Shown here piece by piece: positions 22,049 to 35,500 of a DNA stretch of 64,000 nucleotides. The position numbers and the translations under genes were made by a program. The stretch spans positions 523,638 to 587,637 of the forward strand of contig NW_015971551.1 in the NCBI RefSeq assembly GCF_000182565.1, read 5' to 3'. Numbering within the stretch: position 1 is the first letter of the stretch; every line of letters begins with the position of its first letter. Under the pieces are notes generated by a model. The model did not search any database and was not told the DNA's origin. It was given only the letters and a program-made list of their open reading frames with translations. The stretch comes from Spizellomyces punctatus DAOM BR117. Taxonomy: Eukaryota > Chytridiomycota > Chytridiomycetes > Spizellomycetales > Spizellomycetaceae.

Positions 22049-23176
22049 CTATTCATGTACATAAATGAGTGAATGTCCATATCCGCAACCAACGAGCGTT
22101 ACGCCTCTATCTCTGACAACAGTGGGTTCTGTGATGTCCGTTGTGCTGCCGACTCCGCAATTGCCGTGTTCATTCCAACCCCACGCCATACAACGTCCTT
22201 CCTGATTGATCGCAATGCCATGTTCAGATCCACACGCAACATGGGTTGAATCTTGGAGAGCTCGGCCCCCTCGCGACAGTATTTCATCATTTGCCTCTGA
22301 GAGCTGGTTGTGGTCGTTGCGTCCCCATATGAAAACCCGTCCAGACCTACATCTGATACCTGTAAAGCTCCATCCGCAGAAAAGTTCAATGGGAAGGGAG
22401 TCTGCAGGTAACGAGATGGGGATTGGTATCCGCGTTTCAGGCATTGTATCCGGTGAATGGCCCAACTGTGCATGACGGTTTCGGCCGAGGCCCAGCAGTC
22501 GGCCGTCTCGGGTGAGCAGAATACTGTGGTGCTGGCCACAGGAAATATCGCTACATGGCGGTACATTGAGACGTGCCGGGTAGTACACTGACGGTGCACG
22601 TTTGCGCGGGAAATTTCCCTTCCCATTAATGGTCTCGGGCTTGCTGATCTCGCCAAGTTCGCCATATTTATTTGCACCCCAGCCCCACACTTGTTGGTCT
22701 CGAGTCAATATCAACGAATACCGCATTCCTGCCGCAATCTTCTCCACTGCGGTCCCTATGTCCAATCGCATAGGCCGATCCACCTGTTTCGTATCCACTC
22801 CCAATCCCAACTGTCCAAACTCGTTCGACCCAAAGACATACAGGTCTCCATCACTTGTTAGTGCGAGCGTATGGTCCCATCCACAAGCCACATATCGGAA
22901 GACTGGAGAGGGGAAGACGATAGGGATCGCCACGGGTGAAAACGTATGCAACTCCCTTGTTCCAGGGATCCCCAACTGTCCGCGGTCATTGGCACCTGCT
23001 GCAAGAAGACTCCCATCTGCCGTTACAATGACAGAATGGTTCGCACCTCCTGCGAGACAAAGAGGTGAAGTTGTAAGTGAGTTGGGTACCAAGCAAGTTG
23101 TTGGGACGCTCGCATCGTCCGTCGCACCGGTTCCGAGTTGGCCGTGGGCATTCGAGCCGAATGCTAACAGGAGCAT
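22049..23176 (-). CDS. RCC1-repeat protein, SERGEF/DelGEF-like
   Basis: One uninterrupted exon of 375 aa made almost entirely of RCC1 blades. The repeat core is visible seven times, for example LLAFGSNAHGQLGTG, LLAAGANDRGQLGIP, LYVFGSNEFGQLGLG, VWGWGANKYGELG, LLGLGRNRHAQLG, VFIWGRNDHNQLS and CMAWGWNEHGNCGVG, each followed by a CG-H-(S/T)-L type element. Size and composition resemble SERGEF (secretion-regulating guanine nucleotide exchange factor) more than nuclear RCC1, which has a basic N-tail lacking here. RCC1-like ciliary proteins such as RPGR are an alternative. It is divergently transcribed from the DNAH2 dynein gene, with 332 bp between starts. Confidence 0.75.
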   Translation of the reverse strand: MLLLAFGSNAHGQLGTGATDDASVPTTCLVPNSLTTSPLCLAGGANHSVIVTADGSLLAAGANDRGQLGIPGTRELHTFSPVAIPIVFPSPVFRYVACGWDHTLALTSDGDLYVFGSNEFGQLGLGVDTKQVDRPMRLDIGTAVEKIAAGMRYSLILTRDQQVWGWGANKYGELGEISKPETINGKGNFPRKRAPSVYYPARLNVPPCSDISCGQHHSILLTRDGRLLGLGRNRHAQLGHSPDTMPETRIPIPISLPADSLPIELFCGWSFTGIRCRSGRVFIWGRNDHNQLSEANDEILSRGGRALQDSTHVACGSEHGIAINQEGRCMAWGWNEHGNCGVGSTTDITEPTVVRDRGVTLVGCGYGHSLIYVHE

Positions 23177-23508
23177 TGTGCACCTCCTGATCACACCGAT
23201 AATATGCAGCTAAGCCGCTTCTCCCAACCTCTCAGCACCCAAGAACGCGACACATCATTGACGCGATCTGTTACTGGAATGAAGGAACGAAGGAAGTCGG
23301 AACAAAACCAATGGCCGAAGCGTTTGGTTTGCAGACTTGTGGTTGGGATCGGAGGTCACGGGACGCTTATCTAAGCGACGCGCTACTGAACACCGTCGCG
23401 CTGCCCTCTGACAGCGAGCAGATCTCCTTCTGCTGAATCGCACAGAGTTTGCATTAAGATATTATCTCGACCCAGTGTGAGCAAAACTGCCTCAACTGTG
23501 TGCCCACT

Positions 23509-26500
23509 ATGGCAGATCCTGCGCCCATACAGGATTCCTCCGGCCCCACTCTCACCCCCGAACGTCCGAGTTCAACCCGGGCTGGATCCGCGGTACGACG
23601 CAGTACTAAACTCAAAGACACTCGATCTTCGCGGTCTTCAGTCGCTAGCAGAGTAACTTTGTCCGATACAATTGCAAAGGAATCGAGTTTACCGGATGTA
23701 AGCGATTCACTTCCGCAAGCTGTCGAAGGCCCCACCGATACTTTGAACAGTGACATTACCGCCGAGCCATCCCATGACATCTCCGGCTATGAAGCGGATA
23801 AGACAGCGGAAGACGAAACGAATGAGAATACAGCAGCTGTTCCTGCTGGTCGAGAGAAACTGCTAGCACGCTTCCGAGAGCTGATTAGTGGGTTGAATGG
23901 GTATAGCGACGAGCTATGGACTGAGGAACATAACCAAGCGGCAGAATCGTTTCTTTATGAGTCCCAGAATAGGAAAATATTAGCTTTTATAGATACTGAT
24001 CGCAAGCCGGCAACCCTCTACCTGCAAGCCGCTCTCCCGCCACGAAAGGTGAAAGAGCTCATGTATCTCATCCGGACGCACACGGAAGAAGGTGAACCTG
24101 TAACGGATCATAATTTCAGTCAAAAGGTGCAGCACGGGTTTGTATCTGGGAACACGATGGAGAGCCTCTTGCAATTAATGCAGGGAACGTATGTTCCCAT
24201 GTTTTCCGATAATAAGAGATGGCCGGAAAGCGCCCGAAGGGAGTTCAGCAATCAATTGCACAAATTCATGGCATTCCTCACGGATGCAGCGTATCAAATG
24301 AAGGGACATACTGTCCTTTACGTCCCTAGTGAGAATGTGGCTGATCCCGAACGGTGCGCCAAGATGAAGGATGTCGTTCAGCGTCTTGAGTCACTGGTAG
24401 TACATTGGACGAGACAAATCAAGGAAGTCGTGAACAACCAACATGCATCGGAGACGACCGAGAATTCCGGACCTATCGAGGAAATTCAGTTCTGGCGAAG
24501 CCGCTGCGATGATTTGTCAGGCATTAGCGAGCAGCTGAATAGGGGTGATGTTCAACAGATATTAAAGGTTCTCGAGCTCGCAAAATCATCGTATCTGGAA
24601 CAGTTTGTTCGACTCGCGAATTTGATTCAAGAAGGAACGGCTCAAGCTCAGGAAAACTTGAAATTTCTCTCAACCTTGACCGATCCATGTCAAACTTTGG
24701 CAAATACTGAGCCGAAAAGTATTCCTGCAATCTTGCCTAAGCTTCTTAACTGCATCAGAATAATATGGGAAAATTCCCGGTATTATAACACAAAGGAGCG
24801 CTTGACGAGTCTCCTGCGTAAAGTCAGCAACGAAATCATCCGTCGGTGTTGTGCAAAGATTTCGTTGGAAGACATTTTTCACGGTGATGTTCAGGTTAGT
24901 ATGGTCAGCCTGCAAGATAGTATCAAATGTGGCGAATCGTGGAAAGCTATCTACAAGCGAACCTGCCAGCATATTGCCAAATACTCAAAAGGGAGGTGGG
25001 ACTTCGACGAGAGCAGCATTTTTGCACAGATCGATGCGTTTGTTCAGCGGTGTCGAGACTTGTTGGAGGTCTGTGAAGGACAGATTCAGTTTGCGCGGAA
25101 AATCAATGGTGGTGAAAAGGCTCCCATCCCTTTCTTCGGTGGTTCTCGGGGTCCAGAAATTGGTAAAAGGTATGATAATCGTGAGGTCAAGAACTAGTCT
25201 GACATCTGAAGCTTAAACTCTGATATTGCAGCTTGGAGGACATCGAAGCAGCTTTTGAGAGACACCTGTCGACTTTGTGGAGCATCCGCAAATTTATTCT
25301 CGATGTGAAGGCCACGCGGTGGCATGACGACTATAATAGCTTTAAGCAAGGAGTGAAAGACTTGGAAGTCATGATGCAGAACACTATCACGTCCGCGTTT
25401 GAAGGCGCTACGACAGTGGAGACCAGTGTGGAGCTGCTCGAAATCTTCCATCACCTTGCGAAACGTGAAGCCATCAAACGGACAGTGGAGAAGAAGACCG
25501 CCGATATTTACATGCTCTTCATTCAAGAATTGAATGCTGTCAAATCAGAATTTGAATCCCACCGCAAGAGCCCGGAAATCTTACGATCTCAACCAGATGA
25601 GGCAGGTTCGGCCTATTGGGCGCGCTCATTGCTTCGACGTATCACGTACACGATGAACATATTGCGAAAAGCGTATTATCTTCCGCATACCCTCCTTGCT
25701 GACGAAGCGAAAGGGCAGTACGAGCCGCTCGCAGCGGCTCTCGAAGATTATGTGTCCAGGACGCACGCAGACTGGGTCGCCAGTTTGCAAGCTGATTTTG
25801 GCCAACGACTCGAAGGAGCACTGATGAATCGACGCGGCCAGGGACTATTGGAGATGAAATTTGACAAGGATCTGCTACGCCTGTTTGCCGAGATTACGTA
25901 CTGGCAAAAACTGAAGATGGACATTCCTTTCCATATTCAGGAGATTTACAGTAAACGGGAAGAGCTTCGAGTGCTGCGTGAGAACGTTCTACTTGTCATC
26001 AGAGACTATAATAGTATCATGGAGACCTTATCTCCCGAGGAACACCTGCTTTTCCGTGAGCGAATACGGTTGTTGGACCGTAAAATCAATCCAGGTCTTA
26101 CCAGTCTCACTTGGGCATCTAAAGGCATCACAGATTACTTTGTCAAAGAATGCCGTCGACACTCCCAAGATGTCCAGAAAACTGTCTCGGACTTTATAGA
26201 GTCAAACTTACGGATTAAGCGCAACTGCAAGGTCATCGCAGACTCCCTGCTGTGGTATGTTGAAAGTAAAAAGATATATGAGCTCGACGAGTTTGAGTCA
26301 GCTCAGAATCGGTACAGAAACATCGTCCGGGATAAGCTCATTGCAGTTCATGAGAATATACAAAACACCTTGCAGATGACTTATGAGGTGTTTCGCAATG
26401 ATGGGAAAGATGTCTATGGACACTGGGTTAAGTACATTGAGAAGATTGATGGTATGGTGGAAGAGGCCCTCCGCGCATCAGTAAAGCGGTCTTTACAGGA

Positions 26501-29500
26501 AATCAACAAAGCTATTAACGGGGAGGGAAAGAGTCGAGACGGCGGTGCGGAGGTTCAGCCACTTTTTAAGGTCAAGGTTGTGCTGGAAAATCAACGCGTC
26601 GACTTCAATCCGACGCTAAATCATTTGGAGGAAACGGTGAACAAGGTGGCTCGAGAAATGATATCAACTCTTGAAGTCGTTCCTCGGTTAGGAGAACTCC
26701 TTGCTGCCGACTCAGTTCAAGTAAAGCCGAAGTTCTACGATATCATCGCAAACGAGGACGACATATTAAAGATCTTTGTCAGCATCCAAAATGGAATGTC
26801 TGGCAATGCAACCAAATGCCAGCAATATCTCCGGACGTGGGACACGTACAGAGAAATTTGGGAGATCAACAAAGATGCCTTTATTAGGCGGTATGCGAAG
26901 TTGAAGCCGGCTTTGTCGACTTTCGATGCTGATATTAACCGGTATAACGAGGTCGCCAATAACACCCAGAAGGAAGAAACGCTCACAAACATTAATTTTG
27001 CACGTCTGGATTGCTCCCTCCTCAAGCACTCTCTTGTTAGCCACTGTAGCGCCTGGCAGAACAAGCTTACAACGTTGCTCAACACGAATGCGAGCACAGA
27101 GCTCAACAACTTGCATAAGATGTTTGTAGAAAAGGCTGAGAGACTCCGTTCCCCTCCCAAGAATCTGGACCAACTGGGCGAAAGCTTGAACCTTCTGTCC
27201 CAGCTGCAAACGGCGTTGCCGTCTATTGAAGCGCAATTCGGACCAATTCGAGAGCAATACGAGATCTTGGAAAAATACGAAGTTCAAATCAAAGCGGAGG
27301 AGAAGACTTTGTTGGAAACCCTGCCTGTCAGCTGGGCTAACTTCCAGCAAACAATCACAGACGCCGAAAAATCATTGCAGGAGTCCAAAGCAAAGTTCAA
27401 GGCTGAGCTTCTGTCATCAGTAGAAGATTTCGGAAAATACACATCCTCTATCCGCGACGAATTTACTGCGAAAGGGCCCTTCCATGCCAGCTTTGGTGTT
27501 GAAAAGGCACTAAGAGCGATTAGCGAATACCGTAATACCGTACAAATAGCGGCAAATAACGAGCGCAACCTGAAGAAGGGACTCTCGGTTTTCCAGCTAG
27601 AACAATCACCATCCAAGGACCTTGAAGCAATGCAGACCTCGCTGGAGCTGCTAAGTCAAATTTGGCAGCTTTACCAGGAGTGGAATAATGCCTATGAGGG
27701 CTGGCGAACAAAACCGTTCCTGAGTCTCGATGCAGCGGAGGTTGACGAATCGGTGCAGAATCTCATCAAGCGTCTAAACCGGATGGGTCGCGAGATGAAG
27801 GAATGGGATGTATTCGTGCATCTACGCGATCGTGTTCAACACACAAGGCGAACGTTACCTTTATTGCAAGACTTGAAGAATCCCGCAATGCGCGACCGTC
27901 ATTGGTCGCAGCTCATGGATGAGGTGGCCAAAACATTTGACCCGAGTGGTGCAGATTTCACTTTGGAAAAAATCTTGGATATGGGTCTGGATCAGTATGC
28001 AGAGTCCATCTCAAACTTGTCGGCCGCTGCAACCAAAGAATTATCAATTGAACAAGGTCTGGCATCGATCAAGGACGCTTGGGAACAGCTAGAACTCGAC
28101 ATTGTACCCTACAAGGAAGACAAGGGTTATTTCAAGTTGAGGAGCACAGACGCCGTCTTCGAGTTGCTGGAAGACAACCAAGTCACTTTGTCCTCAATGA
28201 AGGCATCAAAGTTTTTCCTAGCATTCGAAGGCCAGGTGGATCACTGGGAGCGTACGCTTTCCCGTATCATGGAAGTCATTGAGCTTCTTTTGCAAGTACA
28301 GCGACAATGGATGTATCTCGAGAACATATTTGTTGGAACGGAAGACATCCGGAAACAGTTGCCGAAAGAGTCGGCGGTCTTTGACGGCGTGAACAATAGC
28401 TGGAGAACCGTTATGGAACGAATGATGGCCGACAAAAACGTGCTGCGAGCCATGCATCAATCCGGCGTACTTGAGCAGCTAACAGATATGAATGCGAAAC
28501 TGGAGAAGGTCCAAAAATCTCTTGACATGTACCTGGAAACCAAACGGCAGGCATTTCCTCGCTTTTACTTTCTCTCAAACGATGATCTACTTGAAATATT
28601 GGGGCAGGCAAAAGATCCCAATGCCGTTCAGCCACATCTTAAAAAATGCTTTGATGGCATCAATAAATTGGAGCTGATAGTGGCTGGCACTGATACCCGG
28701 AGGCACGCGGAAGCAGTCGGGATGCATGCTGGCGACGGAGAATACGTTCCGTTCAGTACACCCGTCGTCATAGAGGGTAAGAAATGCAATCTGGTCGCTG
28801 CCCTCGTCCTCATCTAAATGTATGATATCATTGCAGGCCCTGTTGAAGGATGGTTAACTGAAATCGAAGCTGCCATGCGGGTAACATTGCGACGGCTGCT
28901 CATGGGCACTCTAATGGCCATGAAGAAGGCAAAAATGGACAAGTGGCTCAAAGACTGGCCCGGACAGCTTTTGATTACTGCAGGTTTGATTGCTTGGACA
29001 ATGGACTGTACCAAAGCTCTGCAAGATATCGAAAAGGGTGACAAGCATTCGATGAGAGATCAGAAAAAGCGGCAAATTATAAGGCTCAAGAAGCTTGCTG
29101 ATCTTGTTAAGCTGCCGCTGAACAAGGTTGAACGCAAGAAGTTGATCGCGTTGATAACAGTGGAGGTACATTCGAGGGATGTGATTGATAAGATGGTCAA
29201 AGCCAACGTTAGCGACGTGAACGCTTTCGACTGGTTAAGTCAATTGCGGTTTTATTGGGAAAAGGAGGCAAAAGACGATGAAGATTGCTTCATTCGGCAG
29301 ATCAACACTCAATTCAGATATGGCTATGAATATCTAGGCAACAGCGGGAGGCTTGTTATAACCCCGTTGACGGACCGGTGTTACATGACGTTAACCACAG
29401 CGCTCCACCTCCACCGTGGAGGAAGCCCTCAAGGGCCAGCCGGAACAGGTAAAACGGAAACAGTGAAAGATCTGGGGAAGGGCCTTGGAAAGTATGTAAT

Positions 29501-32500
29501 TGTTCAAAACTGTTCCGAAGACATGGACTATAAGTCAATTGGCCGAATGTTTTCGGGTCTGGCACAGACGGGAGCGTGGGGCTGCTTCGACGAGTTCAAT
29601 CGCATCAACATTGAGGTGCTCAGTGTCGTTGCGTTGCAAATATCTTGCATCCTCAGTGCAATAGCACGAAATACAAAAGTTTTCGTATTCGAGGGTCAAG
29701 AGATCAGATTGAATGCCGCGTGCGGAATCTTTATCACCATGAACCCTGGCTACGCCGGTCGTACGGAGTTGCCGGACAATCTCAAATCACTTTTCAGACC
29801 CGTTTCGATGATGGTCCCGGATAGCGGCCTCATTGCTGAGATCATGCTGTTTGCCGAAGGATTTTCGAACACTCGGATCCTTTCCAAAAAGGTCGATACT
29901 TTGTATAAGTTATCAATTCAGCAGCTCTCGAAGCAGGATCACTACGATTTTGGCCTTCGTGCCATGACTTCTGCCCTGCGCAGTGCCGGAACACGAAAAC
30001 GGCAGGACATGACAGTTGCAGATGATGTTGTCCTCTATTTATCGATGCGAGATAATAACATACCCAAACTGACCGCATGGGATGTTCCATTGTTCATGGG
30101 CATCCTGTCCGATCTCTTCCCTGGAGTTGAGGCTCCTGCGATGGATTATACCGAGTTTCGAACTGCGCTTATCGAGGAGATGAAGAACAACAATATTCAA
30201 CCTTTAGAAGCAATCATAACCAAAGTTATACAACTTTACGAAACGAAGCTCACGCGTCATGGTGTCATGGTCGTTGGAGAAACAGGATCAGGCAAATCAA
30301 CTGTGTGGAAGCTACTTCAGCAAACCAGCACTAAGTTAGCCAAATCGAATCCGGAGAAATATAACTCGGTCAAAGTCTACGCAATTAACCCCAAAGCTCT
30401 GAGTCTTGGGGAGCTCTACGGGGAGAACAATATTACTGCAAACGAATGGACTGATGGCGTACTCTCCAGTATCATGCGAATAGCGTGTGCGGATGAGAAA
30501 CCTGACCAGAAATGGATCATTTTAGACGGACCTGTTGATACGCTTTGGATCGAATCGATGAATACGCTTCTTGACGATAATAAAGTTCTGACTCTGATCA
30601 ACGGAGAGCGAATTGCTTTGACAGAACAAGTTTCGTTGATATTCGAAGTCGACGACTTATCCACTGCATCACCTGCCACCGTTAGTCGTGCTGGTATGAT
30701 TTACATGGACTACAAGGATTTGGGATGGCGGCCTTTCGTCGACTCTTGGATGCAAGGGCGAGCGCAAAAGCAGTCTATAGAAGCTCTGCGACGACTTATT
30801 GATAAATATGTACCACAGACACTGGAGTTCCGAAGAACGTGTGAAGAACTGGTTCCTGTGCCGGAGATTTGCGCAATTCGCTCATTATGTGCCCTCTTTG
30901 ACGCCGTGGCAACGATGGAGAATGGAGTAGACCCAGAGGACGTTGATTCGTACAACAGAATGATTGAGCTTTGGTTCCTCTTTTCTGTTATTTGGGCTAT
31001 GGGTGGGTCATTGACGGACAACAGCCGAAAGCGGTTCGATATGTTCCTTCGAGAGATCGAGGGGCAATTTCCGAGCAAAGATACAGTTTACGAATACTAT
31101 GTTGACAAGCAAAACAAAGGATGGGCGTCTTGGGAAGATAAGTTGCCAGGAGGATGGCGCTATGCTCCAAATACACCTTTCTATAAGATATTCGTTCCAA
31201 CGATCGACACAATTCGCAACGAATTTATTGTTCGGGCACTCATCAGCAAGAGGAGTCCTGTCCTCATGGTAGGCGAGGTTGGTACTGGGAAGACATCCTT
31301 GATTCATAACGTGATCTTCAATCAAGAGACAAGTAACGTCCTCTTGATAAATTTCTCCGCTCGGACGTCTTCTAATGGATTGCAAAGCATAATCGAAAGC
31401 AAACTGGAGAAGCGCACTAAGCTCACATATGTACCTTGTGGGGGAAAGCACCTGATTACATTCATTGACGACTTCAACATGCCCATGAAGGATACGTTCG
31501 GTTCACAACCCCCGTTGGAGCTCATCCGACAGTGGATGGACTATGGGTTCTTCTACGATCGACAAAAACAGACACCGAAACACGTTAACGACATCTTAAT
31601 GGTCGCAGCCATGGGTCCACCAGGTGGCGGCAGAAATACCATCAGTCCCCGTGTGCAATCAAGATTCAACCTCGTCAATATGACCTTTCCTAGTGAGGTT
31701 TCAATTAAGCGAATTTTCGGTACGATCATCAACCAGAAATTACAAGATTTCGAGGAGGAAGTTAAGCCATTGGGCGATATCATGACACAAGCCACTTTGG
31801 AGATCTATAACACAGTAGTTTCCCAGCTGCTGCCCACGCCAGCAAAATTACACTATCTTTTCAACCTTCGTGACATATCTCGAGTTTTTCAAGGTCTATT
31901 GCGAGCAAATCGCGACTTTTTCGATTCGAGAGAATCCGTTGAAAAGCTCTGGGTCCATGAAGTTTACAGGGTCTTCCATGACCGTTTGGCGGATAGAGAG
32001 GACCGTAACTACTTCCAGAAGCTTGTCGATGACAAGCTAGTGATGCATTTCGGGACCTCTTTGAAGCAATTATCTCCTGACAGACGACCACCTATATTTG
32101 TTGATTTCATGCGGGACCCTGGCACGGAACCAACGTACGAAGAGATACCAGATATGGGCGCACTGAGAAAATTCATGAGCGAGAAGCTACAGGAATACAA
32201 CATGGAACCCGGCTTTGTCCAAGCCGATCTCGTGCTCTTCCGGGATGCTATTGAGCACATATGTCGGATTACCCGTATTCTCCGCCAACCAGCCGGAAAT
32301 GTGCTTCTGATTGGTGTTGGTGGCAGTGGTAGACAAAGTCTTACGAGGCTAGCAGCTTATACGGTAGAGACCATGGTGTTTCAGATCAAGATTTCCAAGC
32401 ATTATCGCCATGTAGACTTCCGTGAAGATCTTAAAAAGGTGTACCGACTGGCTGGTGTTGACGGCAAACCGATTGCCTTCCTCATAACGGATCAACAAAT

Positions 32501-35500
32501 TATATCTGACAGCTTTTTGGAAGATTTAAGTAATGTTTTGAGTAGTGGAGAGGTAATGCTTTCAAAAATGATACTGTCGGGAGTGAACGTGGTCTCATAA
32601 TGGGTGATTCACAGGTGCCTAATTTGTTCACTCCCGAAGAATTGACCGAAATCAAGCAGGCTTTGCAAGCATCGGCCAAGGGAGAGCGCAATATCGATAA
32701 CGCCGATGCTGCGTACAGTTGGTTTATTGAGAGGGTTCGTGCAAATCTGCATGTGGTTTTGTGCATGAGTCCCGTTGGAGACCCTTTCAGAAACCGACTG
32801 CGAATGTTTCCCGCCCTTATTAACTGCACCACGATCGACTGGTTTTCGGAATGGCCTGAGGATGCCCTAATGGAAGTTGCAGCGAAATATCTCGAAAATA
32901 TTGATGTGGGAGGGGAGCCGGCCAAGAAGGCTATATCGCAAGTGTTTGTGTCGGTACATACATCCGTAGTCGAGACCTCTGCAAGGATGATTACTGAGCT
33001 GAAGAGGTATAACTATGTAACTCCAATCAACTACCTGGAATTGGTGACCGGATATCTGGAATTGCTCAAGGAGAAGAGGAAGCAGATCGGAGAAGCCGCG
33101 GCGAAGCTCCGAAATGGTCTAAGCAAATTGGATGATACACGTCAAAATGTTGAAAAGATATCTGTAGAACTGGAGGAAGCCAAAAAGCAGGTGGCTCAGT
33201 ACCAAAAGCAATGCGAGGATTACTTGGTCATCATTGTTCAACAGAAACGAGAAGCGGATGAGCAGGCCAAAAGTGTGGCAGCAAAAGCAGAAAAACTTGG
33301 CGCTGAAGAAGAAGAAGTTCGAGCAGTCGCCGATGCTGCACAAGCCGACCTGGATCAGGCAATTCCAGCATTGAACGCAGCAATGAAAGCCCTTGAGGCT
33401 CTTAACAAAAAGGACTTGAATGAAATTCGGTCTTATGGGAAACCTCCACCGTTAGTTGAAAAGGTTATGGAAGCCGTAATGGTTCTGAAGAAATCTGAGC
33501 CAACTTGGGATGAAGCAAAACGTCAGCTTGGAAATCCGTATTTCATCAAGCAATTGATCAATTTTGATAAAGACAACATATCAGATAAGATCCTCAAGAG
33601 GATCAACCAATATTGCGCAGATGAAAACTTCCAACCTGACGTAGTTGGCCGAGTGTCAGGGGCAGCAAAATCGCTATGTATGTGGGTGCGAGCGATGGAA
33701 AGTTACGGCACGATTTTCAGGCAAGTAGCACCAAAGAGAGAGAAACTGAGACTGGCGCAGGAAACGCTAGAAAAGAAACAGAAGTCATTGCGAGAAGCCA
33801 AAGCAAAGTTGCAAGAGATTCAGGACAAGCTTGTCGAGCTGAAAACGCAATATGATGATAAAGTCGGCCTCAAGGAGAAACTGCGACAAGATTCAGAGTT
33901 GACCGAGCTAAAACTACAACGAGCCGAGCAATTGGTGTCTGGTCTAGCGGGTGAACGGGACAGATGGGAGCGCAGCATCAAAAACTACGAGGAGGCTATG
34001 GGATATCTCCCCGGTGACTGTTTACTAGCCGCCGCATTCCTGTCTTATGCTGGACCTTTTCCAAGTAACTATCGTCAGGCCCTTGTCAATTCAGTGTGGT
34101 TAGCCCAAATCAAGGCGCTAGAAATTCCTTTCACTCCTGCTTTTTCATTTGACACGTTCATTGGCAAACCGACGGATATTCGAGAGTGGACCCTGCAAGG
34201 CCTTCCCAGTGATCCATTCTCGGCAGAGAATGGTATCATTGTGACCAGGGGTCGACGTTGGCCTATAATGATTGATCCGCAAGGACAGGCCAATAAGTGG
34301 ATCAAGAACATGGAAGCGAAGAAGGACCTCAAAATCATTGACCTCAAGCAGTCGGATTTCATGAGAACATTGGAAGCCGCCATCCAATACGGCAAGCCAG
34401 TTATGTTGCAGGGTGTTCTAGAGGTCATTGACCCCGCTTTGGATCCGATCCTCAACAAGTCCGTGATCAAGAAGGGTGGTCAACTTACCATTAAGCTCGG
34501 CGACAAAGAAATAGAGTACAATCCCGACTTCCGCTTCTATATTACCACAAAATTAGCAAATCCTCATTATTCCCCTGAGGTCTTTGCAAAGGCTACCATT
34601 GTGAACTTCGCCGTTAAGGAAAAAGGTCTTGAAGATCAGCTCCTGGGAATCGTGGTTCGTCGTGAGAAACCAGAACTCGAGGAGCAGAAGAACGCATTAG
34701 TTGTGAACGTTGCAGCGGCGAAGAAAAAATTGGCGGATCTTGAGGACGAGATATTACATTTATTGAGCACTGCGCAAGGATCTCTACTAGACGATGAGAA
34801 ACTAGTACTCACCTTGCAGTCATCCAAATCAACTGCCGAGCAAGTCACGCAGCAGCTTGTTATCAGCGAGCAGACTGAAAAGCGGATCGACACTGCTCGA
34901 GAAGGATATCGGCCTTGCGCTCAACGTGCGTCCATCTTATACTTTGTGCTAAACGACCTGGCGACCGTGGACCCAATGTACCAATTTTCACTTGATGCGT
35001 ACACGGATTTATTCGATAAATCGATCAGCAAAAGCAAAAAATCTGAAGAGCTTGCGGAACGGATTGCAAACCTGAATGAGTTCCATACGTACTCGGTGTA
35101 CAAAAACACTTGCCGGGGCTTATTTGAGTCCCACAAATTGCTATTTGCTTTCCAGATGACGGTTAAGATTATGGAGGCAGCCAAGAAGCTCCCCAAGGAA
35201 GAGTATGACTTTTTCTTAAGAGGCGGGCAGGTCCTCGACAGGGACAGGCAATTGCCCAACCCATACTCAGAGTGGTACGTCTCTTGCCTGAGTTCCTTCC
35301 TGCACAGAATAGTCGCTAATACGGGATGCCCCCTAGGATAACGGAGTCTGCGTGGGATAATATAACCGAATTGGATGTCCTACCCGCGTTTTCCGGTCTT
35401 GTCAGCTCACTGGAGCAAAGTGAGCGAGAGTGGAAGGCGTGGTTTATGACCAGTGACCCCGAAGAGACCGCACTGCCAGGCGAATGGGAGAACAAGCTCA

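Noticed and set aside
26735-27350. Overlapping antisense frames of 140-190 aa within the dynein gene
   Set aside because: They are antisense to conserved dynein stem and linker sequence and have no independent support; long shadow frames are expected opposite large exons.
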